Assembly: GCA_027058735.1 (NCBI GenBank)
Contig: JALURZ010000243.1
Coordinates: 1 to 21,128, forward strand
DNA length: 21,128 bases
Source: Hyphomicrobiales bacterium
Lineage (GTDB): Bacteria > Pseudomonadota > Alphaproteobacteria > Rhizobiales > JALURZ01
Reading direction: 5' to 3'
The notes under the pieces were generated by a model, which saw only the letters and a list, made by a program, of their open reading frames with translations, had not been told where the DNA came from and ran no database searches. Below, piece by piece: positions 13,898 through 21,128 of the stretch (position 1 is its first letter; each line of letters opens with the position of its first letter). The position numbers and the translations under genes were made by a program.

Positions 13898-14509
13898 ATG
13901 AAGCGCAGATATCTGACCGTCACCCTCGCCCTTGCCGCGATGGCGCTGTTTACGGTCATTGCGATCGACTATGTGCGCACCAACCGGCCCGACGCCGCGG
14001 GCCCGGCAACTGTGAGAACCACCGGCAAGGCGCTGGTCGGCGGGGCGTTCTCACTGGTCGATCACACCGGCAGGCGGGTCACCGACGCCGACTATCGCGG
14101 CAAATATCTGCTGGTTTTCTTCGGCTACACCTATTGTCCCGACGTGTGCCCGGCGGAATTGCAGGTCATGACGCTGGCGCTGGACCTGCTGGGCGACAAG
14201 GCGGACAGGATACAGCCGCTGTTCATTACCATCGACCCGCAGCGCGACACGGTGGACCGGATGAAGGACTATGTGGGCAACTTCTACAAGACCCTGGTCG
14301 GGCTGACGGGCACGCCCGAGGAGATCGCCAAGGCGGCCAAGGCCTATCGCGTCTATTACAAAAAGGCCGAAGTCGAGGACGATGACTATCTGATGGACCA
14401 CACCAGCATCGTCTATCTGATGGACCCCGAGGGGGAGTTCATCGCCCATTTCCCCTATGGCGTGAGGCCGGAGAAAATGGCCGCCCGCATCGCCACAGCC
14501 CTGAAATAG
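13898..14509 (+). CDS. SCO/SenC/PrrC-family copper chaperone for cytochrome c oxidase
   Basis: The 203-residue protein has one N-terminal membrane anchor (about 6-25) and a periplasmic thioredoxin-like domain. Copper ligands are present: Cys80 and Cys84 in GYTYCPDVCPAELQ and His168 in MDHTSIVYLMDP. SCO proteins deliver or reduce copper for the CuA site of cytochrome oxidase; SenC/PrrC also modulates signalling through RegB in Rhodobacter. Standing divergent from regB, it suggests that oxidase assembly and redox sensing are controlled together. The start at 13898 gives a proper signal anchor; its ribosome site is weak. Confidence 0.94.
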   Translation: MKRRYLTVTLALAAMALFTVIAIDYVRTNRPDAAGPATVRTTGKALVGGAFSLVDHTGRRVTDADYRGKYLLVFFGYTYCPDVCPAELQVMTLALDLLGDKADRIQPLFITIDPQRDTVDRMKDYVGNFYKTLVGLTGTPEEIAKAAKAYRVYYKKAEVEDDDYLMDHTSIVYLMDPEGEFIAHFPYGVRPEKMAARIATALK

Positions 14510-14533
14510 CGGGTTGCCGCACGATTCGCTTCT

Positions 14534-14569
14534 TTTCGCATTGCGAAACGGCTCATGTTGCGGCGCAAC
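14534..14569 (+). promoter_or_regulatory. Two dyads and candidate promoter upstream of the PHA depolymerase gene
   Basis: TTTCGCA-T-TGCGAAA (14534-14548) and GTTGCG-G-CGCAAC (14557-14569) are perfect inverted repeats with centres 22 bp apart, about two helical turns. Both contain paired TGC/GCA half-sites. The second overlaps a possible -35 (TTGCGG, 14559) placed 16 bases from TACCTT (14581-14586). PhaR-type repressors of PHA genes are known to favour TGC/GCA-containing sites, so a PhaR operator is a reasonable guess. Confidence 0.45.
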
Positions 14570-14650
14570 AGATGTCTTGCTACCTTGGCGCCGCGCGCAG
14601 GCTTCGCGCGCTCAGGGCAACCAGCAGGCTTGCGCCGGGTCCGGCAATCC

Positions 14651-15904
14651 ATGATGTATTATCTCTATGAACTGAACCATGCGGCGCTGGCGCCGGCGCG
14701 CGCGCTGGCGGAGGCGGGCAGGAGGTTTTTTGCAAGCCCGCTCAATCCGCTGGCCGAAACGCCGTTCGCCCGCAACGCCGGTGCCGCCCTTGATCTTTTC
14801 GAACGCGCGACACGGCGCTACGCCAAGCCGGAATTCGGCATCGATCAGATCGAAATCGACGGACAGCCGGTTGGCGTCAGTGAAACGGTGGACTGGTCGC
14901 GGCCCTTTTGCCGGCTGCTGCATTTCGAGCGCAGCGGTGCCGCGGTTGGCGCCGATGATCCCAGGCTGCTGATCGTCGCGCCCCTGTCGGGCCATTACGC
15001 CACCTTGCTGCGCGGTACGGTCAGGACCATGCTGGCGGACCATGACGTTTACATCACCGACTGGACCGATGCCCGGGTCGTGCCCGTGACCAGGGGGCGC
15101 TTCGATCTTGACGATTACATCGACTATCTGATCGCCATGATCGAACATCTCGGCAGCGATGTGCATGTCATGGCGGTGTGTCAGCCCTCGGTGCCGGTGC
15201 TGGCGGCGGTTGCCAGGATGGCCGCCGAAGACAGCGCTTCCGTGCCCGCCTCCATGACACTGATGGGCGGGCCCATCGATGCGCGGATCAATCCCACCGC
15301 GGTCAACAGGCTCGCCGAAAGCCGCCCCCTCGACTGGTTCCGCCACAATGTGATCGTCAAGGTACCGTTTCCCCACGCCGGCGCCATGCGCGATGTCTAT
15401 CCGGGATTTCTGCAGCTCACCGGTTTCATGAGCATGAATCTCGACCGCCATCTGAACGCCCACAAGGACCTGTTCAACCACCTTGTCGAGGGCGACGGCG
15501 ACTCAGCGCAGGCGCACAAGGCGTTTTATGACGAATATCTCTCGGTCATGGATCTGACCGCGGAATTCTACCTGCAGACCATAAAGACCGTGTTCATGGA
15601 CTATGCGCTGGCGCGTGGGGTCATGACCCATCGCGGCCGGCCGGTTGATCCATCGCTCATCAAAAAGACGGCGCTGATGACCATAGAGGGCGAGCAAGAC
15701 GATATTTCCGGCGTCGGACAGACCGAAGCGGCCCAGGCGTTGTGCACGGGTATTCCCGCGCGCGCCAAGACCCACTATCTCCAGCCCGGCGTCGGCCATT
15801 ACGGGGTGTTCAACGGATCACGGTTTCGCAGCGAGATCGCGCCCAGGATCGGCGCGTTCATCAGGAAAAACCGTGCATCGCGCAAAAAGCCCCGTGCAAG
15901 ATAG
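14651..15904 (+). CDS. phaZ: Intracellular polyhydroxyalkanoate (PHB) depolymerase
   Basis: The 417-residue alpha/beta hydrolase matches intracellular PhaZ enzymes that mobilise stored PHB granules. The N-terminus MYYLYELNHAALAP is typical. The nucleophile is Cys177 in MAVCQPSVPV, in place of the serine of other lipase boxes, as in Ralstonia PhaZ1. The triad is completed by Asp350 in EGEQDDISG and His383 in GVGHYGVFNG. There is no signal peptide, in line with a granule-bound cytoplasmic enzyme. Two adjacent ATG codons (14651, 14654) could serve as start; the ribosome site is poor. A 141-bp upstream region holds two operator-like dyads. No synthase or phasin gene is visible nearby, so the gene stands apart from a pha cluster. 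Confidence 0.94.
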   Translation: MMYYLYELNHAALAPARALAEAGRRFFASPLNPLAETPFARNAGAALDLFERATRRYAKPEFGIDQIEIDGQPVGVSETVDWSRPFCRLLHFERSGAAVGADDPRLLIVAPLSGHYATLLRGTVRTMLADHDVYITDWTDARVVPVTRGRFDLDDYIDYLIAMIEHLGSDVHVMAVCQPSVPVLAAVARMAAEDSASVPASMTLMGGPIDARINPTAVNRLAESRPLDWFRHNVIVKVPFPHAGAMRDVYPGFLQLTGFMSMNLDRHLNAHKDLFNHLVEGDGDSAQAHKAFYDEYLSVMDLTAEFYLQTIKTVFMDYALARGVMTHRGRPVDPSLIKKTALMTIEGEQDDISGVGQTEAAQALCTGIPARAKTHYLQPGVGHYGVFNGSRFRSEIAPRIGAFIRKNRASRKKPRAR

Positions 15905-16014
15905 GGCAAGATAGGGATTGCACGCCGCCCGCCAGGCCCTGACACTCGGGCCCGCCGGGGGGGTGTGATTCGCCGCGCCCGGCATGTTCGAAACGCACTT
16001 GCGGGTCCGCGACG

Positions 16015-16758
16015 ATGTTGAGCCAGTTTCTGAGGCGGCGCGAAGAGCCGCCGGTATTCGAGGTGGATGGCTGGCGGCTGCCGGTGAGGTTCCGCCGGCA
16101 CCCAAGGGCGCGGCGCTTTATCCTGCGTCTCGATCCCAGGTCCCGGGCCCTGGTGGTGACCCTGCCGGCGGATGCCTCGCGCAAGGCGGCGCTCGGGTTT
16201 GTGGCACAGCAGACCGACTGGATCAGGCGCGCGCTGGGCGACATGGGCGGCGCGGTGGCGTTCGAGGATGGCGCGGTGATCCCGCTGCGCGGCCGCGCGC
16301 ACCGTATCCGCCATTGTCCCGGTGAGCGGGGAACCGTGTGGGTCGCGGAACGCGACGGGCATCTGCCCGCGCTGTGCGTTGCGGGGGCCGCGGATCACCT
16401 CGCGCGCCGGCTGACCGACTGGCTCAAGCGCGAGGCGCGCGGGGACATCGCCGCGCGGGTCGCGTTTCATGCACGCGCCATGGGGTTTGAGCCGAAGCGC
16501 ATATCCGTGCGCGATCAGGCGAGTCGCTGGGGATCGTGCTCGTCTTCGGGCAATCTGTCCTTTTCCTGGCGTCTGATCCTGATGCCGCGCGATGTGCTCG
16601 ATTATGTCGCCGCCCATGAGGTTGCCCATCTCGGCGAGATGAACCATTCACCGCAATTCTGGGCGCTGGTGGCGCGAACCGTCAGCGATGTGAAGGCGCA
16701 AAAGCAGTGGCTGCGCCGTCACGGACCCGAAATGCACCGCTATGGTGCGGACATCTGA
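16015..16758 (+). CDS. YgjP/DUF45-family zinc metallopeptidase
   Basis: The 247-residue cytoplasmic protein has the YgjP (DUF45, M48-like) C-terminal half: KRISVRDQASRWGSCSSSGNLSFSWRLILMP, then HEVAH at 201-205 and a likely third zinc ligand His211 in EMNHSPQFW. The N-terminal half (VRFRRHPRARRFILRLD) is the beta-rich domain usual for the family. The natural substrate is not established. The stop codon is 17 bases before the Bcr/CflA exporter gene, so the two are likely co-transcribed. The start at 16015 gives the family length. Confidence 0.9.
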   Translation: MLSQFLRRREEPPVFEVDGWRLPVRFRRHPRARRFILRLDPRSRALVVTLPADASRKAALGFVAQQTDWIRRALGDMGGAVAFEDGAVIPLRGRAHRIRHCPGERGTVWVAERDGHLPALCVAGAADHLARRLTDWLKREARGDIAARVAFHARAMGFEPKRISVRDQASRWGSCSSSGNLSFSWRLILMPRDVLDYVAAHEVAHLGEMNHSPQFWALVARTVSDVKAQKQWLRRHGPEMHRYGADI

Positions 16759-16775
16759 GCCGCCGGGACCCGTCC

Positions 16776-17972
16776 ATGCCATCCAGAACGCACTATGCCA
16801 CGCTGGTCGCCGTGCTCGGCCTGCTGACCGCGACCGGGCCCCTGTCCACGGACATGTATCTGCCCTCCCTGCCGGCCATTACCCGCGACCTGGCGACAAC
16901 GGATGCCGGCACGCAACTGACCTTGAGCGTCTTTCTTGTCGGCTTTGCCGGGGGGCAACTGGTCTATGGGCCGGTCTCCGACCGCTATGGCCGCCGCCCG
17001 GTGCTGTTCGCCGCCCTGGGGCTGTTCATCGCCGCCACGATCGGCTGCATGTTCACCACCGGCATCGAAGGCCTGATCGCGCTGCGCTTCGTGCAGGCGT
17101 TCGGGGCGTGCGGCCCGGTCGTTCTGGCGCGCGCGGTGGCGCGCGATCTGCATACCGGGGCCGAGGCGGGCCGGCTGCTCAGCCTGATGGGGTCGATCAT
17201 GGGATTCGTGCCGGCCATTGCGCCCGTATTGGGCGCGCTCATCCATGTTGCATTCGGCTGGCGGGCGGTGTTCGGCGCGATCGCCCTGTTCGGTATGGTG
17301 GTGGGCGTGGTGAGCTGGGCGAAACTCGCCGAAAGCCTGCAACGCCGCGATACCGGGGCGTTGTCCATCCGCGCGATGTGCGAGACCTTCGGCGAACTTG
17401 CCCGCGACCGGCGTTTCCAGCGCTATGTCGCCACCAACAGCCTCACCTTCGCCGGTCTGTTCGCGTTCATTTCCGGATCGAGTTTTGTGCTGCAGGGAAC
17501 ATATGATGTCAGCCCGCGCGGCTTCGCCTACGGCTTTGCCTTTGCCGTCATCGGCTATATTCTCGGCACCCTGACGGCGAGCCGCCTGGCGATGACGCGC
17601 GGGCTCAACCGCACCATCTATCGGGGCGCCTCGCTGCTGGCCCTGTCCGGCATGGCCATGGTTGCCGCCATGGGGGCGGGCCTGTTCGGGTTTTGGGATG
17701 TGCTGGCGCCCATGGTGATCTACATGTTCGGCGTCGGCCTGGTGGCGCCTTTGAGCCTGGCCGGCGCGCTGACGCCATTTCCCGGCCATGCGGGCGCGGC
17801 CTCCTCCCTGTTCGGCTTCATTCAGATGACATTTGCAAGCCTCGTTGGCATTGCGGTTGGCCACGGCCTTGCCTTTGGCCCGTTCGCGCTGTCCGGCGCC
17901 ATCTGTCTTCTTGGGGTGGCGGCATTCTGGGTCGCGCGCGGATCGCGCTGGCACGAATGCACGGTCCCGTGA
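16776..17972 (+). CDS. Bcr/CflA-family multidrug exporter (MFS)
   Basis: The 398-residue inner-membrane protein fits the 12-helix drug:H+ antiporter type. Signatures are STDMYLPSLP (24-33) in helix 1, GPVSDRYGRRPV (65-76, MFS motif A) and RFVQAFGACGPVVLARAVARD around 104-124, a Bcr/CflA hallmark. The second half has GSSFVLQGTYDVSPRGFAYGF and a late AGAASSLFGFIQM. Relatives export bicyclomycin, chloramphenicol or sulfonamides; the substrate here is unknown. The start at 16776 places Met just before the first helix; the longer reading frame overlaps the peptidase gene. Confidence 0.93.
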   Translation: MPSRTHYATLVAVLGLLTATGPLSTDMYLPSLPAITRDLATTDAGTQLTLSVFLVGFAGGQLVYGPVSDRYGRRPVLFAALGLFIAATIGCMFTTGIEGLIALRFVQAFGACGPVVLARAVARDLHTGAEAGRLLSLMGSIMGFVPAIAPVLGALIHVAFGWRAVFGAIALFGMVVGVVSWAKLAESLQRRDTGALSIRAMCETFGELARDRRFQRYVATNSLTFAGLFAFISGSSFVLQGTYDVSPRGFAYGFAFAVIGYILGTLTASRLAMTRGLNRTIYRGASLLALSGMAMVAAMGAGLFGFWDVLAPMVIYMFGVGLVAPLSLAGALTPFPGHAGAASSLFGFIQMTFASLVGIAVGHGLAFGPFALSGAICLLGVAAFWVARGSRWHECTVP

Positions 17973-18091
17973 CGTCCGGGGAACAGCCCCGCGCGGCAAT
18001 TGCAAAGACCGCCCCATGGCCCTAAAAGAAATCATGCGCGGCGCGGGAGTTTTTGGCCCCGGCCACATTACCGGAATACTGATCCAGCAGC

Positions 18092-20422
18092 GTGACCGAA
18101 CGTTCCATGCCCAACGTATTCAAACCGGAATGGCTGGGCGATTTGAGTCAGCGGCGCCCCTGGGCGGTGCTGCTGGTGGTGCTGGCCGTCACGATGGCCG
18201 CCGCCTATGGCGTAAGGAACATTGAATCGGACGATCAGTTGGGGGCGTATTTCCGCTCCGAAACAGCCGCGTATCAGGCCTTTTCGCGAATGCGCGCCCT
18301 GTTTCCCGCATCCGACCGCCAGGTCTATCTGGTTGTCACCGCGCCCGATCTGGCCACGCCTGAAAAACTGGCCGTCCTTCGCGATCTGCATCTCGATCTG
18401 GCGCTGCTCGGCGGGGTCGAAAATGTCCTTTCAATCCTGTCCGCGCGCCACCCCCCCGACGAAAACGGCGAGACCGCGCCGGTCTTTCCGGAAGTCCTGC
18501 CCCGGGGTGAGCGTCTGCGCGCGCTGATCGAGGCCAATCGCGCCAATCCGTTTCTGAGCCCCAAAATGCTGTCCGCGGACGCGAGTGCGACCGTTCTTGT
18601 CGTGCTGCTCGACGCCGCGATCGCTGATCGCGAGTCCTTCGCGCCGGTGTGGCGCGCGATCGATGCGCTGGCGGCGGAAAAGGCGGGCCCCGCCGGCCTG
18701 ACGGTGCGCACCACCGGATATCAGGTGTTCACCGCCGAACTGTCCGCGAACCTGAACCGCGACCGGCTCGTGCTCAACCTGTCCGGTCTGGCCATCACCA
18801 TCCTGATCTGCATCTTCTTTCTTGGCGGCATCCGGCTGACCGTCATCACCGCCCTGCCGGCGGTCGTGGCGCTGATCTGGTCGATGGGCGGTTTCGGGCT
18901 GCTGGGCCAGAAGATCACCCCGCTGACGAATATTCTGCCCCCACTGGTGCTGGTGATCGCGTTCAGTACCGCGCTGCATCTGGTCTACCGGTTCAGGACC
19001 AAGCTGGGCGAAGGCTACCGGCGCGGCGAGGCGATGCACATCGCGCTGCGCGAAATCGGGCCGGCCTGCGCGCTGACCTGTCTGACGACGGCAACAGCGC
19101 TGGGGCTGCTGGTGATTTCCAGCTCCCCGGTTATCCGTCAGATGGGCCTGTTCGGCTCCGGGGCCGTGCTGGTGACCTATTTCATCATGATTACGGTAGT
19201 CCCGGCGGCGGCGGCGCTGCTGTTTCGCGAAACCGCCGAAGCCGGCAGAAAGATCGCGGATACGCGGCTGTTGAAGCTGGCGAAACGTTTGAGCCGGATG
19301 TCGGCCCATGCCGCGATGCGCCACAGCGGCGCCATCGTCGCCGCGGGCATTGTGTTCCTGACGGCGACGGCCAGCGCCTATCTGTCGCTCTCGCCGTTCT
19401 ATTTTTACCGCTACCAGTTGCCGGTCGACAGCGCCTCGCTTGCGGCGACCAGGACGGTCGATGAGAAGCTGGGCGGGCTCGATGCCGTTCATATTACCGT
19501 TGAACGCCGGAACACCGCCGACAAGCGCGCCACCGACGCCGATCTCGCGGTGGTCCGCCAGGCTCATGAACTGCTTGCGCGGGGAAATTCCGTTTCATAT
19601 GTGTGGTCGCCTGAAACCATGCTGCGCTGGCTTCAGGGCGCGACCGGGACTGGCGGCGCGTCGCTGCTGGATACTTCCGGGGAACTGAGCGATTTTCAGC
19701 GCGACTATCTGGAACGGCTGACATCGAAGCGCGCCCCGGCCTGGCTGGTGACCGGATTTCTTGCCGACACCGACCCTGCGATCATCGTGCCGCTGCTGCG
19801 GGCCATGGAACGGGAGGTGGCCGAACTGGACGCCGCCAATCCGGACTACCGGATCGCCATGGCCGGACTGTTTCCCCTGTCCACCCTGGAAAGCCGGCGC
19901 ATGATCGCGGTGCTGCAGGGCGGCCTGGTGGCGGCGATCGCCCTGGCGTTCGCGGCCATCGCGGTGTGGTTCGGATCGGTCAGGATCGCCGCCATATCCA
20001 TGCTGCCCAATATCCTGCCGATCACCGCGGCGGCCACGTTCATCTATTTCGTCAGGCCGGGCCTGCAGATGTCCCATGTGGTGGCGCTGATCGTGGCGTT
20101 CGGCATCGCGGTGGACGACACGGTGCAGTTCCTGCGCCGCTTCACGCTTGAGCGCCGCTCCATGAGCGTGCCCGACGCGGTTGCATGGACCACCACCCAT
20201 GTCGGCCCGGTGCTGATCGCCACATCGGTTATTCTGGGGCTTGGCTTCGGTGTCACGGTGCTGAGCAACCTGCCCAGTATCCAGATGTTCGGGCTGTTGT
20301 GCCTTGTGGTGTTCGCGGTCGCCCTGCTCGGCGATATCCTGGTCCTGCCGGCGATGCTGCTGATGGCGCGCCGCGCGCTGGGCCGCGCCCGGCCCGCGCC
20401 GCGCCGCGAGAGCGGACAATGA
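18092..20422 (+). CDS. RND-superfamily MMPL-type exporter
   Basis: The protein of about 776 residues has the duplicated RND plan: one helix (24-40), a periplasmic loop (about 43-225), a cluster of helices (228-380) with NILPPLVLVIAFSTALHLVYRF, then helix, loop and helix cluster again. The second cluster carries GIAVDDTVQFLRRF at 671-684, whose Asp675/Asp676 fit the proton-relay position of MMPL transporters. Such proteins move lipids, hopanoids or other hydrophobic molecules from the inner membrane. The cargo cannot be read from the sequence. The start may be GTG at 18092 or ATG at 18107; neither has a good ribosome site. No membrane-fusion partner is adjacent; the next gene on this strand encodes a probable secreted protein. 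Confidence 0.9.
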   Translation: MTERSMPNVFKPEWLGDLSQRRPWAVLLVVLAVTMAAAYGVRNIESDDQLGAYFRSETAAYQAFSRMRALFPASDRQVYLVVTAPDLATPEKLAVLRDLHLDLALLGGVENVLSILSARHPPDENGETAPVFPEVLPRGERLRALIEANRANPFLSPKMLSADASATVLVVLLDAAIADRESFAPVWRAIDALAAEKAGPAGLTVRTTGYQVFTAELSANLNRDRLVLNLSGLAITILICIFFLGGIRLTVITALPAVVALIWSMGGFGLLGQKITPLTNILPPLVLVIAFSTALHLVYRFRTKLGEGYRRGEAMHIALREIGPACALTCLTTATALGLLVISSSPVIRQMGLFGSGAVLVTYFIMITVVPAAAALLFRETAEAGRKIADTRLLKLAKRLSRMSAHAAMRHSGAIVAAGIVFLTATASAYLSLSPFYFYRYQLPVDSASLAATRTVDEKLGGLDAVHITVERRNTADKRATDADLAVVRQAHELLARGNSVSYVWSPETMLRWLQGATGTGGASLLDTSGELSDFQRDYLERLTSKRAPAWLVTGFLADTDPAIIVPLLRAMEREVAELDAANPDYRIAMAGLFPLSTLESRRMIAVLQGGLVAAIALAFAAIAVWFGSVRIAAISMLPNILPITAAATFIYFVRPGLQMSHVVALIVAFGIAVDDTVQFLRRFTLERRSMSVPDAVAWTTTHVGPVLIATSVILGLGFGVTVLSNLPSIQMFGLLCLVVFAVALLGDILVLPAMLLMARRALGRARPAPRRESGQ

Positions 20423-20662
20423 CGCTCGGGGGCCCCCGCCGGCGGCGGACAAACGCCGCCTTTCGCGCGAGTTTTCTCTCAGGCATTTCCCGTGGGTTGG
20501 TCATGCGGGTTCACGACCGGTGGAAAACGTCCGATCGTCACAAAGGGGCACGAACTTCGCCGTGGTTCGGCCATGCTTCGGGCCGAAAAGGATGTCGTTG
20601 GCGCGCGCCGCCGGACCGGCGGGCGGGCTGCGCGATCGCGGCAGGCACAATCAGGAGTGATC

Positions 20663-21128
20663 ATGGATAGGCACCCCCGACACAGTCCGGTTCCACGCGC
20701 ATCCCCGCCTGCGCCCGCGCCCCTTCGGGCCGCCGTGCGCGGCCTGTCGGCGGCGATGATTTTCGGCGGACTGGCGCTGTTCGCGCCTGCGCATGGGGCC
20801 CATGACGCGCAATCCGCCCGTCCCTCATCGCCCGGCGAACAGTTGACCTGCGCCATTTATATTGAGGCTCTCCAGAGCGCGCTCAAGGCCGATAACCGGG
20901 CAGGCGAGGCCGCGCGGCTCGACGGGCTCAAGGCGCGCTTCGCCGATAACGCGCTCGTCGGGATCACGCCATCGGAAGTCGAAAGCAGGGTATCCGGGAT
21001 CATCGAGCACATGGCCGCGTCCGCCGATGCGCTGGGCGGTGACGCCGGTGCGCTGCGAAGGCTGTATGCGGCGCGCTGCCGGAAGGCGCTTGCCCGTCAG
21101 AACGGCCAGGCCGCGCGCGCTGTGCGGA
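20663..21128 (+). CDS. Hypothetical secreted protein, N-terminal part
   Basis: I translated this by hand: 155 codons stay open to the window end. The start ATG at 20663 has a strong AGGAG site seven bases upstream. A long basic, proline-rich leader (MDRHPRHSPVPRASP...) precedes a hydrophobic stretch (RGLSAAMIFGGLALFAPAHGAH, about 27-47) that looks like a signal peptide or anchor with an AHGAH cleavage region. The mature part is helical and charged, with Cys at about residues 62 and 143 (TCAIYIEALQSALKADN and YAARCRKALARQ). No family recognised. It lies 240 bp after the RND gene on the same strand; a functional link is only possible. Confidence 0.6.
   Translation, partial: MDRHPRHSPVPRASPPAPAPLRAAVRGLSAAMIFGGLALFAPAHGAHDAQSARPSSPGEQLTCAIYIEALQSALKADNRAGEAARLDGLKARFADNALVGITPSEVESRVSGIIEHMAASADALGGDAGALRRLYAARCRKALARQNGQAARAVR

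Noticed and set aside
16740..18068. Minus-strand reading frame of 442 codons
   Set aside because: It is antisense to the Bcr/CflA exporter and made of Gln/His/Arg-rich low-complexity sequence.
20419..20670. Small frame of 83 codons starting in the RND stop codon (ATGA overlap)
   Set aside because: The overlap suggests coupling, but the product is Arg-rich low complexity without a domain and overlaps the start of a gene with a much better ribosome site. I see nothing else definite in the 240 bp between the two genes apart from a weak hairpin (TTCGGCC/GGCCGAA, 20566-20587) without a T-run.

Overview
The window looks like a chromosomal segment of a GC-rich alphaproteobacterium. Pointers to that group are a RegB/RegA (ActS/ActR, PrrB/PrrA) redox two-component pair divergent from a SCO/SenC copper protein, an MmcB-type repair protein, a DadA-type D-amino-acid dehydrogenase and an intracellular polyhydroxyalkanoate (PHA) depolymerase. 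No rRNA, tRNA, insertion sequence or CRISPR array was seen. All long antisense reading frames here behave as GC-rich shadows of real genes.

Layout. Positions 1-1620 (minus strand) hold the start of a luciferase-like flavin oxidoreductase, cut by the window edge, and a YghU-type glutathione transferase. Positions 1713-3551 (minus) are a small accessory island, visibly more A+T-rich in its right half. It has a Doc toxin with an AbrB-fold antitoxin, a promoter with repeated TACATAT boxes, two hairpins, and a PD-(D/E)xK nuclease fused to a probable EVE/PUA-like domain, which is a likely modification-dependent restriction factor. Positions 3581-5092 (minus) are a two-gene operon of an M19 dipeptidase-like protein, with several metal ligands replaced, and a V4R-domain protein. 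Positions 5297-6682 (plus) encode a TTC38-type TPR protein. Positions 6752-7873 (plus) are a tandem duplication of about 600 bp. It encodes two small secreted proteins with a near-identical signal peptide, a two-cysteine core and a poly-glycine tail, and ends in a strong terminator.

Positions 7919-11055 (minus) are a tight operon of dadA, an Asp/Glu-racemase-superfamily (EutA-like) gene and pyrC. mmcB follows at 11181-11645 (plus). regB-regA (minus, 11663-13678) diverge from a SCO gene (plus, 13898-14509), a redox-sensing and cytochrome-oxidase-assembly cluster. Next on the plus strand are a PHA depolymerase whose upstream region carries two dyads 22 bp apart, a YgjP-type metallopeptidase followed by a Bcr/CflA drug exporter, an MMPL/RND lipid-type exporter, and the start of an unknown secreted protein cut by the right edge.

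The most promising leads for new biology are the tandem glycine-rich secreted proteins, the metal-site-degenerate M19/V4R pair, and the EVE-nuclease plus Doc/AbrB island. The operon that places pyrC behind dadA and an EutA-like gene is a fourth.
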